Shown: positions 26,636 through 36,004 of the stretch, one piece after another
How the letters are laid out: each line of letters opens with the position of its first letter
Numbering within the stretch: position 1 is the first letter of the stretch
Assembly (NCBI GenBank): GCA_016793325.1
Contig: JAEUKI010000071.1
Location: 1 to 64,000, forward strand
DNA length: 64,000 bases
Direction: 5' to 3'
DNA from: Myxococcales bacterium
GTDB taxonomy: Bacteria > Myxococcota_A > Polyangia > Polyangiales > Ga0077539
Made by a program: the position numbers and the translations under genes
Notes under the pieces: generated by a model
Database searches by the model: none
Told to the model about the DNA's origin: nothing
Seen by the model: only the letters and a program-made list of their open reading frames with translations

Positions 26636-27091
26636 ATGCAGACGGCTGACCTCTCGACGGTGTTCGCGGCGCTCGCGGACCCGACGCGACGCGCGATCGT
26701 CGCGCGCTTGTCCGAAGGGGACGCGGCGGTGAAGGAGCTCGCCGAGCCCTTCGCGCTCTCGGGGCCCGCGATCACCAAGCACCTCAAGGTGCTCGAGCGC
26801 GCGGGGCTCATCTCTCGCAGCCGCGAGGGCAAGCTCCGGCCCTGTCGCCTCGAGGCGAGCGCGCTCGCGCCAGCGGCGGACTGGATCGATCAGTACCGCG
26901 CGATGTGGGAGGCGCAGCTCGATCGACTCGGCGAGCTGCTCGCGCGCACGGCGCCGAGGTCACCGCCGTCTGCGACCAACGCCGAAGGCGCGAGCGAGGC
27001 GCCCTCATCGCGCGCGAAGAGCTCTGCAGCGCGCGTTCGTACAGCCACGACGAGCAAGAAACGAGGACGACGACATGGCCGCACAAAGTGA
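26636..27091 (+). CDS. ArsR-family winged-helix regulator
   Basis: 151 residues from the ATG at 26636; a TTG at 26618 is less like the family. MQTADLSTVFAALADPTRRA is the typical start of the ArsR subgroup linked to SRPBCC genes. The recognition helix region is ALSGPAITKHLKVLERAGLI. No metal-binding Cys motif is visible in the DNA-binding helix, so metal sensing is unlikely. A basic, low-complexity tail (RTATTSKKRGRRHGRTK) extends past the usual length. The stop overlaps the start of the AHSA1 gene by 17 bp, marking an operon. Confidence 0.85.
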   Translation: MQTADLSTVFAALADPTRRAIVARLSEGDAAVKELAEPFALSGPAITKHLKVLERAGLISRSREGKLRPCRLEASALAPAADWIDQYRAMWEAQLDRLGELLARTAPRSPPSATNAEGASEAPSSRAKSSAARVRTATTSKKRGRRHGRTK

Positions 27092-28025
27092 TTCGAGGGA
27101 CATCCGTATCGAGCGCGTGTACGACGCGCCGGTGAGCGCGGTGTGGGAGGCGTGGACCGATCCCGCGCTCGTCGCGCAGTGGTGGGGGCCGCGAGGCTTC
27201 TCGCTGACGACGCACAGCAAAGACCTTCGCGCGGGCGGGACGTGGCGCTACACGATGCACGGCCCGGACGGAAAAGACTGGCCCAACATCACGACCTACC
27301 ACGTGGTCGAGCCCTACAAGAAGCTCGTGTACGACCACGGCGCGACCGAGCACACGCCGCCGTTGTTTCGCGTGACGGTCACGTTCGAAGAGGTCGATGG
27401 CAAGACGAAGATGGTGATGATCTCGACCTTCGCGACGCCCGAAGCGGCGCGCGAGACCGCGAAGATGATCAAGCGCGTGGGCGGAACCTCCACGTGGGAC
27501 CGGCTGGACGAGCACCTCGCGCAGACGCGCTCGGGCAAGGAGCGCTTCGTGATCAACCGAACGTTCGAAGCGCCGATCGAGCGCGTGTTCGAGCATTGGA
27601 CGGACGCCGCGCTGCTCGCGAAGTGGCTCGCGCCCGCGGGCGCGACGGTGCGCTTCGTTCGATCGGACATTCGCGTGGGAGCGAGCGCGCTCTTCGCGAT
27701 GACGAGCCCCCATGGGATCACGCATGTTCGCTCGGAGTACCTCGCGATCGAGCGCCCGCGCCGCGTCGTGTACGCGCAGCAATTCGTGGACGAACACGAG
27801 AAGCTCGCGGCCGCTCCGGGCGCGGACGTGTGGCCCGCGACGCTGCTCGTGACCGTGCTGTTGGCAGAAGAGACCGCCGACCGCACGCGCGTGACCGTGA
27901 CGTGCGAGCCCTACGGCGCGACGAGCGACGCCGAGCTCCGCGCGTTCGTACACGAGCGCACGGGGATGACGCTCGGGTGGACCGGGTCGTTCGACGCGCT
28001 CGAGGAGATGGTCGAGCGAGGGTGA
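27075..28025 (+). CDS. Tandem AHSA1/SRPBCC-domain protein
   Basis: 316 residues holding two successive AHSA1-type SRPBCC domains. The first (about 8-150) has IERVYDAPVSAVWEAWTDP, WWGPRGF and GGTWRYTMHGPDG; the second (about 155-310) repeats it with INRTFEAPIERVFEHWTDA and KWLAPAG. Single-domain versions are normally paired with an ArsR regulator, as here, with overlapping genes. The fold binds hydrophobic ligands; no substrate is known. The internal duplication probably arose by fusion of two adjacent copies. Confidence 0.85.
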   Translation: MAAQSDSRDIRIERVYDAPVSAVWEAWTDPALVAQWWGPRGFSLTTHSKDLRAGGTWRYTMHGPDGKDWPNITTYHVVEPYKKLVYDHGATEHTPPLFRVTVTFEEVDGKTKMVMISTFATPEAARETAKMIKRVGGTSTWDRLDEHLAQTRSGKERFVINRTFEAPIERVFEHWTDAALLAKWLAPAGATVRFVRSDIRVGASALFAMTSPHGITHVRSEYLAIERPRRVVYAQQFVDEHEKLAAAPGADVWPATLLVTVLLAEETADRTRVTVTCEPYGATSDAELRAFVHERTGMTLGWTGSFDALEEMVERG

Positions 28026-28044
28026 GCGGGAGCGCGGACGTTGG

Positions 28045-28353
28045 TTAGAACGTCTCCGCGAGCCCGTCTCGGAGCGTCGTTTCGAGGTCCTGCTGGATGA
28101 GCGCGGCGACGCGCTTGCTCGGCGTGTCGTCGATGGCTCGCCGGAGGCGAACGGCTCTGTTGTGCCATTCCCGTCCCGAGTGCGGGCAGCGGATCCGATC
28201 ATGAAGCGTCGCGCGCTTCGCGATCGCGGACGCGAAGCACGTGGGCCCGATCACGCCTCGCGTGATGACGCAGGGCGCGCTGCAAATGTGGCAGGATGCG
28301 GACGTGACCGTGTTCGGTTCGGCCCAGCGATAGCCTTCGAGTGCGTGAATCAT
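28045..28353 (-). CDS. Small zinc-ribbon-like hypothetical protein
   Basis: 102 residues; the ATG at 28353 has GGAGG six bases upstream, better than ATG 28365. The N-terminal half contains CHICSAPC and, further on, TCF and CPHSGREWH, giving five Cys plus His residues, a plausible Zn site. The C-terminal half is charged and helical. Soluble. It ends 20 bp from the convergent AHSA1 gene. Family not recognised. About 200 bp of non-coding sequence separates it from the helicase gene downstream. Confidence 0.55.
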   Translation of the reverse strand: MIHALEGYRWAEPNTVTSASCHICSAPCVITRGVIGPTCFASAIAKRATLHDRIRCPHSGREWHNRAVRLRRAIDDTPSKRVAALIQQDLETTLRDGLAETF

Positions 28354-28550
28354 CGTGACCTCCATCGATCAGGTTGGCCACCTTGCCGTGTTGGCAGGTT
28401 GGCGGGCGTCTTCCGGCCTGTCCGTCAGCCCGTCTGGATGGGTGAGAGCGTCTTAGGATGAATCGAAGAACGCCTGCGCGCAAGGTGGGAGGTCGATCGG
28501 CAGGCGGACACGCGCGGCGTCCGTGACACACGAATTCGACGAAGCTCCGA

Positions 28551-31466
28551 TCAGCTGCGCGGTCCGAGCTCGATTCTGAGCGCCTCGGCGAAGCGCTCGG
28601 GAAGCGGCAAGCTGGGCGTGTCAGCGACGCCGTACTCTTCGATCTTGGGCGATGCCCCAAGCAAGAACTCGAGCCAGCGCTCGCGATTTCGGACGGTGCG
28701 CTCGAGGCGTTCGTCGATGGTGTTGACGACGAGCGGGAGCTCGATGTCGAGGGTGGTCGTTGGATCCTTTGCGCGGCGGCGCTGCACGAGCGAGCCGAGC
28801 CGATCGACGCGCCCGACGCGTTGTTCGAGCTGGGCAGGGTTCCATGCGAGGTCGTGGTGGATCACGCGTCGGCAGTGGTGGTGAAGATCGAGCCCTTCTT
28901 GCATCACTTCGTTTGCGATGAGGATCATCGGGTACAGCGGCGTATTGAACGCCTCGCGGAGCTGCTCGCGGCTCTCTCCGTCGACCGTGTGGCGCACGAT
29001 GACGCCCGCCTTGACGACATCGTCGAGCACGTCTCTGCGGCGCTGCTCATCGAGATCGAAGGCATACACGAGAAATGCGCGGATCGTATCGACCCACTTT
29101 TTGCCTCTGTGGGTCCGCCAGAATCCATCGACCACTGGCAACAGGGCGCGCGAGTCGATGTTGTCGACGTCGAGCCCCTGCTCATTCGCAAAGGCGAGGA
29201 GTTCGGCCACAAACGGCACGTAGCGCGACACGAGATAGCCCGCGAATCGTTCGACGGTTCGCACGCGGAGCGTTGGCGAGAGTTCCATCAAGAGGCTGGT
29301 GAGCGTCGACCACAGGTGTGACGGTTGAAGCACGAGTCGCGCGTCGGCTTCGTCGATCGACCACTGCGCTTCGTGATCGCCGACGGAGGAGCTCTCGAGG
29401 TCGTCGGCTTCGAGGTCGTACCCCAGTCGAATGAACTCGCGATCGCACAGACGCGCGAGGCTCTCGGGGTCGACGTCGCGCTGTTCGGCGGAGTCGGCCA
29501 CGAGCATCGCCACCGCGTGCTCGACGCATCGCTTCGCGAGCGACCACTGAAATCGCTCTGCATGCCGGCGTTCAACGCGGATGCTCTTCAGCGCTGCGTT
29601 GGCCTGTCGCACGACCGCAGCGAGGTTTGCGCTCGCGAACTCTGTGGCGCGCAGCATCGTCTCGACGTACCGCTCGCGGAGCGCGAGATAGAGCACGTTG
29701 TGACTACCTTGAAAGCGATTTCGAATGCGCGAATGGCGCCCAGGGACGCGCGTCTCTTCTTCGTCGGACTCTCTCGTCTGGTCGTAGATCTCCGCGAGTT
29801 GAATCCCGGGATACACCTCCTGCCACAGCGCGAGCGCATGCCGATCCCACTGTGCTTCGATCTCCTGCTTGAGCTCGCGAAGGGTCGCGACGCGCGTACA
29901 AAAAATGAGCGTCTTTTCGCCGCGTAGTGCGGCGTCGAGGGCCTCGCTTACAACGTGTCGAACCTTCGGGTGGCCTTGGCGTGTCAGCGCATCGCGGCTC
30001 ACGATTCGGTGCAGAAGCGCCCGATAGGGCTCGACGGATGGCGGCAGGCCTTCGCGAGCCTCTTCGGACAGCAGCGCGCCGTCCTTCGCTGCGGCGAACG
30101 AAGACACCATGTTGATCTGAACGGCGGCCTTGTGTGTCCGCGCTTTGCTGCGAAACATCTCGGCGATGAAGCGCTCGTAGAGCAAGAACGGCACTCCATC
30201 GCCGCCCTCTGCGCGAAGTCGTTTCAGGTGGGTCTTGCGATACGTACGCTTGTCCTCGCGCAGGCTTCGAATCATCCACTGGCGCAGTCCGGGCTCGATC
30301 ACTTCGCGCTTGAGCCGAAGCAGCTTGCGCGCGTGCGCGACGACGACTGCGAGCGATTCGTTTGGTGGTTCGGAGGCGAGCGCCGGATCCGCTGCGAACA
30401 ACTGCGCAAAATCGTCTGCGCCTGCGACGTCGACCATCGACCACGCTCGATCGAGCTCCTCGTACACGGCCTGATACGCTTGGATGTCCTCCATCAATCG
30501 AGCCGTACGTTGCTCGAGCGTGACAGGCGCGCTCTTCGCGAGCGAGAACAGCGAGAAGACGCCCCGAAGCTCCTCGGTGCTCAACTGAAACGGCGTCGCC
30601 GTGAGAAACAGCGCTTTGTCGAAGCGCTTCTCGAACATCGTTCGGAGGCTCTTTGTGCGCACGGATTGCTCGTTCTTCAGCTTGTGCGCCTCGTCGACGA
30701 CGAGCAGGTCGAGCGAGGGAACGAGCTCGCCGAGCAGCCTCACTCGGATGTCGTTGAGCAGGCGGTCGACCGTGTGTTTGTCAGCGAATGCTTCGTATCT
30801 TTCTTCGGCGAGCGCGCGATCGAGATTGGAGGGGAGTCGTTGGTGCGCTCGCAACGCCGCCGCGAGCGCTGGCTCGACGGTCTTCCAATCGAAGACGTCG
30901 AGGAATCGTTCGGCTTTGAAGTCCCGTCGATCGAGCTTGCCTTCGTTGTACTGGCGAAAGATGGCGGCCACTTGATTGCCGCGGAGGCCTCTGTGTTCTG
31001 CCCACGCGGAGAGCAAATACGCGCGCGTCGCATCGCTGCGGCTGCCCGCGAAGACCGTCATCGGCGCCACGACAACTTGGTTCGAAAGAAGCTTTTCAAC
31101 GACCTCAGCGAGGTGCCACGCGCTCGCGAATCGGTCGCGAAATCCGCTGTACATCGGTCGCTGAGCGTCGCCGAACGCGCGCAGCTCCTTCTCCCACTTA
31201 CGGTTGAGATCCGGGCCAGGCGTCAGGATCAGCGTCCGAGCGTTGGCGCGACTGTGGGTAAACGCCGCGACGACACCGAGCGCTTCGAATGTCTTGCCCA
31301 TGCCCACCTCGTCGGCGAGCACGACGCCCGGCTGCGTCTCGAGCAGCGCGAGCGCGCGCAGAACCGTGTCTTCTTGGCGCTCGATGTCGCGCAGTGCGAC
31401 GGTGTTGCCCGAACGGGCGCCGAGCTTCAAAAACTGCCGAAGCTGCGTTCGATCAGCGACCTGCAC
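28551..31466 (-). CDS. SNF2-like superfamily 2 helicase/ATPase of a defence-type operon
   Basis: 971 residues from a GTG at 31466. Walker A is ADEVGMGKT (51-59), Walker B DEAH (258-261), motif III TATPF (about 289-293). The C-terminal RecA domain has NEVMQEGLDLHHHCRRVI and the arginine-finger motif QRVGRVDRLGS. The two RecA lobes are separated by a long insertion (about 320-560). This is a SNF2/RapA-like dsDNA translocase of the type attached to restriction and anti-phage loci. The gene overlaps the PLD-like gene by 14 bp, and that one overlaps the gene at 33630 by 4 bp, so the three form one operon read from 35006 to 28551. Confidence 0.85.
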   Translation of the reverse strand: MQVADRTQLRQFLKLGARSGNTVALRDIERQEDTVLRALALLETQPGVVLADEVGMGKTFEALGVVAAFTHSRANARTLILTPGPDLNRKWEKELRAFGDAQRPMYSGFRDRFASAWHLAEVVEKLLSNQVVVAPMTVFAGSRSDATRAYLLSAWAEHRGLRGNQVAAIFRQYNEGKLDRRDFKAERFLDVFDWKTVEPALAAALRAHQRLPSNLDRALAEERYEAFADKHTVDRLLNDIRVRLLGELVPSLDLLVVDEAHKLKNEQSVRTKSLRTMFEKRFDKALFLTATPFQLSTEELRGVFSLFSLAKSAPVTLEQRTARLMEDIQAYQAVYEELDRAWSMVDVAGADDFAQLFAADPALASEPPNESLAVVVAHARKLLRLKREVIEPGLRQWMIRSLREDKRTYRKTHLKRLRAEGGDGVPFLLYERFIAEMFRSKARTHKAAVQINMVSSFAAAKDGALLSEEAREGLPPSVEPYRALLHRIVSRDALTRQGHPKVRHVVSEALDAALRGEKTLIFCTRVATLRELKQEIEAQWDRHALALWQEVYPGIQLAEIYDQTRESDEEETRVPGRHSRIRNRFQGSHNVLYLALRERYVETMLRATEFASANLAAVVRQANAALKSIRVERRHAERFQWSLAKRCVEHAVAMLVADSAEQRDVDPESLARLCDREFIRLGYDLEADDLESSSVGDHEAQWSIDEADARLVLQPSHLWSTLTSLLMELSPTLRVRTVERFAGYLVSRYVPFVAELLAFANEQGLDVDNIDSRALLPVVDGFWRTHRGKKWVDTIRAFLVYAFDLDEQRRRDVLDDVVKAGVIVRHTVDGESREQLREAFNTPLYPMILIANEVMQEGLDLHHHCRRVIHHDLAWNPAQLEQRVGRVDRLGSLVQRRRAKDPTTTLDIELPLVVNTIDERLERTVRNRERWLEFLLGASPKIEEYGVADTPSLPLPERFAEALRIELGPRS

Positions 31467-33633
31467 TGCGCCCTCCTGGCTGATAGAACTTCACGGCTTC
31501 GTCCGCCCACGCGTGCTGCGTGCTGCTCGGCGCGAGCGGGGCGAGCTGCTCGCCGAGCTCACGAACGAAGCGATTTCGCAGCTTGGTTTTGTCCGCGCGA
31601 TCCGGTCCCTGTGCGATCAGCACCGCGCGAAGCTCGCGGGCGAGCTCGCTGCCGTAGACCCAGATCTCGTCGCTCGAGAGGTCGTTTGGGCTCTGCTCGC
31701 GGAGCTTCTGCCAAACGCGCTCTGCGCCGAGCGGACCATAGAGCTTCGACCGAAACGCGGCGGTGGTCGTCGCGCGCGAGAGATCTTCGGCGATTCCCCA
31801 CCAGGCTTTGAACACACCCGTCGGGCTAAGGCCCTCTCCGAACACCGACGTGAGCGCGTGCCCGAGCCCCTCGGCGCCTCGGGTGCGCCGAATCGTCGCG
31901 AGTTGCTCTGTTCCCACGCGTCGGCCGAGAATCGCGAGGAGCTCGCGGAGGCCGAGCGTCGCGATCTCAGGATTCACGGGGAGCGCCGCGAGGTCGACCA
32001 CACGAATGGGAATCGGCCATTCGCCTCGCGGCGTGCGAAGGATCACCTCAGCGCTCGCCGCTGCGAGATCAAATGATTCGAAGCGCGTCGGTTCGCGCGG
32101 AAGTTCTGCGGCCCGCCCGAGGGCTTCGCCGCAGTAGGCGATCTCCCACGCGCCCAGGGGTGGCTCGCGGTGCGCGCTCCAGTGAATTGTGAGCGTGCGA
32201 AGCGCAGCGTCGTGAACAGCTTCTTGGACGAACGTCGAGTCGTCGACGCCGCGCTCGATCGAGGGTCGCTCTTCGGCTTCGACGTGGTCCAAGTGGTACG
32301 CGACGAGCGCCGGAAGAAGCTCAGGGAGGCGCACCTCGGCGTCGAATCGCAGAATCACGCCGGCCTCCACGTTGCCTCGCTGCGACACGCTGCGAGCGAG
32401 CGCTGCTCGCGATGCGTTGGCGGACCCTAGCAGCACGTAGGTCCGCGCTCGGCCACGCTCGTTGGTCGTGATGGCGACGAGCTTGGCGTGCAGCGGTCGA
32501 CGCCGAAGCATCGGCGCGAGCTGCGTCGTGGGGTGCAACCAGAGCTGAAGCTCGTGACGCTTCGCGAGCGCGCGCAAGATCCTGCTGGGGGCGAACACCT
32601 TGGGACGAGCCAGCGGCCAAAGCGAACCGCTGCGTCGTGCTTCGGCGATGACGTCTCGGTCGAGATAGATCCCCGAGCCGTGAGCGTCGACCGCGCGAAC
32701 GCGTTGCGATCGAATCTCTCCGATCGACAGGTATTCGACGTATTCGCTCTTGTCATCGGCGATCTTTCTCCACGCCCACAAGCAGTCAGGAGCGGCGTCG
32801 ATCGTGGCTGCGTGCTCGGGCGCGACGACGGCAGGGTCGTCCCACGGCACGGCAATGTCGATGGCGAGGGTCTTCGAGGGGCGAAGCGCCGCGATGTCCG
32901 CGATGACCGATTGGAGGCCCTCGGACTGGTCACCCGCGTTGACGTCGTCGGATTCGAAGAACGGCGCGAGCACCCCAACTCGAGTGATCGTCGCTCGCTC
33001 GGGCAGCGCTTCGCGCAGGTGATCGAGCATGCTCTTGTTCGCCGACGAGACGAACAACACATCGCTCGCGAGCTCTGTTGCGTCGTCGCCTTCGCGAAGC
33101 AGACGGTTGTCGAGCGAGCGAACGACGAGGTCGAGCTGTGTTCCCGTGGTGTGTGACAGGTCCCGCGAGTGAAGAATGAACGCGCGGATCTCGCGGAGGA
33201 TCGCGGCGTCTGCGGGGGCGTCGTAGCGCAGCGCCCTGACGAAGAAGAGCTCGGTGTTTTGCTCGACGCCGCTCCGCGTGAGGTTGCCCGATCCTACGGC
33301 GACACGAGCCTCGCTCTCGTAGAGAACGACGTACACCTTGGGGTGATACGTCCGCTGTCGAACGAGATGGACGTCGTACGGCAAGCGACGACCACCCTGA
33401 CGGACCGAGTCATCGATGATGCACGCGACCGGCACGCACTGGAGCGCCGCGCGAGCCTCTTCATGAAATCGAGCAGCGTCCTCGGTAGGATCGCTGTCGA
33501 GCAGTAGGATCGCTCGTAGAACGCTCTCTTCGAAGAACGCAGGGTCGAACGTGTAGGTGCAGAACACCGCGCCAATGCAGCGCTCGTTCGAGGCGAGCCC
33601 GTGCTCGATGAGTCGCTGCTGTTCGAGTCTCAC
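31453..33633 (-). CDS. Phospholipase-D-superfamily nuclease-like protein
   Basis: 726 residues. The GTG at 33633 overlaps the upstream stop (GTGA), a sign of translational coupling; a longer frame upstream is out of character. Two HxK half-sites mark a PLD fold: His97/Lys99 in TYHPKVYVV followed by GSGNLT, and His382/Lys384 in LHAKLVAI followed by GSANAS. The usual final Asp is replaced or displaced in both. Such duplicated PLD proteins act as nucleases beside SNF2 helicases in DISARM-like and related defence loci. The C-terminal about 250 residues are unassigned and may bind partner or DNA. Confidence 0.8.
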   Translation of the reverse strand: MRLEQQRLIEHGLASNERCIGAVFCTYTFDPAFFEESVLRAILLLDSDPTEDAARFHEEARAALQCVPVACIIDDSVRQGGRRLPYDVHLVRQRTYHPKVYVVLYESEARVAVGSGNLTRSGVEQNTELFFVRALRYDAPADAAILREIRAFILHSRDLSHTTGTQLDLVVRSLDNRLLREGDDATELASDVLFVSSANKSMLDHLREALPERATITRVGVLAPFFESDDVNAGDQSEGLQSVIADIAALRPSKTLAIDIAVPWDDPAVVAPEHAATIDAAPDCLWAWRKIADDKSEYVEYLSIGEIRSQRVRAVDAHGSGIYLDRDVIAEARRSGSLWPLARPKVFAPSRILRALAKRHELQLWLHPTTQLAPMLRRRPLHAKLVAITTNERGRARTYVLLGSANASRAALARSVSQRGNVEAGVILRFDAEVRLPELLPALVAYHLDHVEAEERPSIERGVDDSTFVQEAVHDAALRTLTIHWSAHREPPLGAWEIAYCGEALGRAAELPREPTRFESFDLAAASAEVILRTPRGEWPIPIRVVDLAALPVNPEIATLGLRELLAILGRRVGTEQLATIRRTRGAEGLGHALTSVFGEGLSPTGVFKAWWGIAEDLSRATTTAAFRSKLYGPLGAERVWQKLREQSPNDLSSDEIWVYGSELARELRAVLIAQGPDRADKTKLRNRFVRELGEQLAPLAPSSTQHAWADEAVKFYQPGGRSAGR

Positions 33634-35006
33634 GCGGACTCTCCCTGCGCGGTTGCGTGGTTGAAGGGCAGGCGACCGAGGTCCGTGAGCAACGTTCGAA
33701 CGACATCCAACTTGAACGATGGAAAGCGATGCACGTTCGGGTACGCGGTGTACGAGTCGACCGCGAGGACGAGCTTGCTTCCGTCTTCGCGCAGCCAACC
33801 AAAGCCACGCCGCCGCTCTTTTTGCACTGCGTTGTGATAGTCGAGGAGGAGCTGCAGCGCGCGGGGCCCGTCGGCGTCGAAGAGCTGTGTCGCCAACTGA
33901 AGACACGCGGCTCCGTGCGCGGGGAGTCGCCGAATGTCGCTTACGCGCGGGGCGTCGAGCAGCCGGCTCGATGCGGACGCAAGCGCCTTGCGCGTGCGTT
34001 GGTTGAACACCTCGCTGGCGACCTTGGATGAGTCGATCACCCAGCTGCTCGAGCTGACGCGGTCGTACACGCGGTCGAATGCGTTGACGACCTGTTGCAT
34101 GAAGTCGCCAAACGCGCGAGCGGTCACAAAGAGCTCTAGGAGCGACGGCTCGAGGACGCCGAGGCGACCGTCGATGGCCGCATCGAGAACGGCCTTGCTC
34201 GCGACGATCTGTTGCAGCGTCGCGTGCTCGACGACTTCGGCGACGCGCTGCGTAGATGGGTCGACTCGACGCCGAAAGAGAGCTGCGTCCAGGCGGCGTT
34301 GCTGTTGGCTGCGCTTGCGCTCGATGAGCGAGAGCAGGCGGCTTCGCTCACCGATAGTCGAGAGCGTCAGTCCTCCGTACTTTCGCTCGAGCAACGACCT
34401 CGCAGGATCGAGCGCGGCGAGGGCGAAATCGTCGTAGCGACCGACGTGATCCCTGTCGCGACGTTCGTCCCAAAAGTGCTCGATGATTTCGTGTGCTGCA
34501 GGCGTTGGGCGCAGCGTACCGTCCGCGACGAGTCCGGCTCGTCGAAGCGGGACCAAGTACGCGCCTAGGTGCCCCAGCTCTTGCTGTCGGGAGATCATCT
34601 TGAAGCGAATCGGAAGCTGCTCTCCCGTGGCCTTCCAGACGGACTTGACCCCGCGAATGCCGCGCATCGTGTCCCAATCGCCTCGGGGAAGCTCCCGCCG
34701 ATACTCGAGCGTCGCGAGCGCCCAGAAGCGCTCCCATGACTCGAAGCGCATCCTTCGCTCCTCGTCAGTCGCTGGCAGTCCGTAGTGATCGATCGCGCGG
34801 TCAGCCAACGCGAGACCGTAGAGCACCATGGCAAACGCCTGCGCCCTGGTCGAACGAGTGGTGAAGGTCGGCAGCAGGAGCAGCCCAACCTGTTGGGCGA
34901 TATAGTCCAAACCCAGCGGGTCTTCGGTCACCAGCTCGCTGTCGGTGCTCGCGGGTGCTGTCCAGAACAACGAGCGTTCGGGACGCTCAGAAGACAACAA
35001 CTGCAT
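33630..35006 (-). CDS. Unknown first gene of the helicase/PLD operon
   Basis: 458 residues, ATG at 35006. Soluble and helix-rich; a central region rich in R and E (RSRLLSLIERKRSQQQRRLD) looks like a coiled coil. The N-terminal part (DYIAQQVGLLLLPTFTTRST) and the Arg/His-rich middle have no motif I recognise. It sits first in an operon with a PLD nuclease and a SNF2 ATPase, so it could provide target recognition or a modification/specificity function. I considered a DUF6361-type assignment but the characteristic start of that family is absent. Confidence 0.75.
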   Translation of the reverse strand: MQLLSSERPERSLFWTAPASTDSELVTEDPLGLDYIAQQVGLLLLPTFTTRSTRAQAFAMVLYGLALADRAIDHYGLPATDEERRMRFESWERFWALATLEYRRELPRGDWDTMRGIRGVKSVWKATGEQLPIRFKMISRQQELGHLGAYLVPLRRAGLVADGTLRPTPAAHEIIEHFWDERRDRDHVGRYDDFALAALDPARSLLERKYGGLTLSTIGERSRLLSLIERKRSQQQRRLDAALFRRRVDPSTQRVAEVVEHATLQQIVASKAVLDAAIDGRLGVLEPSLLELFVTARAFGDFMQQVVNAFDRVYDRVSSSSWVIDSSKVASEVFNQRTRKALASASSRLLDAPRVSDIRRLPAHGAACLQLATQLFDADGPRALQLLLDYHNAVQKERRRGFGWLREDGSKLVLAVDSYTAYPNVHRFPSFKLDVVRTLLTDLGRLPFNHATAQGESA

Positions 35007-35170
35007 CGAGCGCGGTAGGTTACATGGTCATCGAATCTCTGGTCCATCGAAGTGTCCGTCGCGGGCGCGCGACGTCGCCTGATCGGTCGGGGTGTGTTTT
35101 GCACCACGGGCGCCGACTCTTCGCGTGGCCGTGGCGGTCGCCTCGCCCCTCTGCCACCATCGCCGACGTG

Positions 35171-35653
35171 ATGCGACAAGGGATGAGCGTTCCAGGCGGT
35201 TCATTTGTAGCGCTGTATGGCAGCAATTCGGGCGACTGGCGCGAGCGCGTCGCTGCGAAGCTCGATGACGCCGGGGTCGCGTGGTTCAGTCCAATGGACC
35301 CCCGGTGGTCGTCCATCAACGCAGACAACGGCGACGAGATGCAGTCGCTCGTCGATGCGCTCGTCGAGCGTGAGCACGCTGCGCTCGAGCGAGCCACGTG
35401 CGTGTTGTTTCACCTCGGGCGCTACGTGTTTCGCGACAACACGATCACAGGACACACGACCATGGCCCTCGCGTCGCGCGCGGAGTTAGGCTTTCTCGCG
35501 GGCCGGGGTATCGAGACCGTCGTTCATGTCGAACCCGACGTCGAGGGAAGAAACTACCTTTGGGCGGTGGCGAATCGGTACTCGCACATGACGCGCGTCA
35601 CCACGCTCGACGCCGCGGTGGCTCGGGTGATCGAGCGCATGCGCGCGAAGTGA
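35171..35653 (+). CDS. Nucleoside 2-deoxyribosyltransferase-like protein
   Basis: 160 residues from ATG 35171 (ATG 35183 possible). The pattern VALYGSNSGDWRERVAAKL, WFSPMDPRW, an Asp/Glu-rich region, EREHAALERATCVLFHLG and TMALASRAELGFLAGRG follows deoxyribosyltransferase-like (SLOG/TIR-adjacent) Rossmann folds. Members act on nucleotides or nucleosides, and several serve as nucleotide-degrading or sensing modules in conflict systems. It is divergent from the operon at 28551-35006 and lies just before the gasdermin operon, which suits a defence role. Catalytic residues not verified. Confidence 0.65.
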   Translation: MRQGMSVPGGSFVALYGSNSGDWRERVAAKLDDAGVAWFSPMDPRWSSINADNGDEMQSLVDALVEREHAALERATCVLFHLGRYVFRDNTITGHTTMALASRAELGFLAGRGIETVVHVEPDVEGRNYLWAVANRYSHMTRVTTLDAAVARVIERMRAK

Positions 35654-36004
35654 CGCTTCTCTCGAAACCGCCACTCATTCGATCGACGTGCTTTTCTCGA
35701 TCGATTCGTGGCGGTTGGACTTGATTTCAACCACGCCGCTGGTCGTCGGGCTTCTACGACGTTCAATCGTGCCGTGGTGTAGCGCCTTCTCGCTCGCGTT
35801 GTCGGTCGTGTCGAAGGTGGGGCGACAGCGCTCGACCTTGCTTCCCATAACAGCCGCAGACGAAGTGGCCAGAGTCCTCGTGGACACCGTGGCGGCTCTG
35901 CACCTATCCTCGTGGTCTTCGTAGGAGACGGGAGTCGGGGGGAGCCGTTGCGTCCCTCCGAACACAGCGGCGCGGTGTCTCCGCGCGTTCGATGGAGGAG
36001 CGAG
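35654..36004. other. 351-bp intergenic region before the gasdermin operon
   Basis: No convincing gene on either strand. Near its start, two TCGATCGA palindromes (about 35680-35687 and 35696-35705) bracket a short spacer. The sequence is slightly poorer in G+C than the flanks. It should contain the promoter of the gasdermin/phosphoesterase/CHAT operon. GGAGGAG directly before 36005 is a strong ribosome binding site. Confidence 0.4.

Noticed and set aside
33630-35006. Assignment of the operon's first protein to DUF6361
   Set aside because: The N-terminal signature expected for that family is not present; left as unknown.
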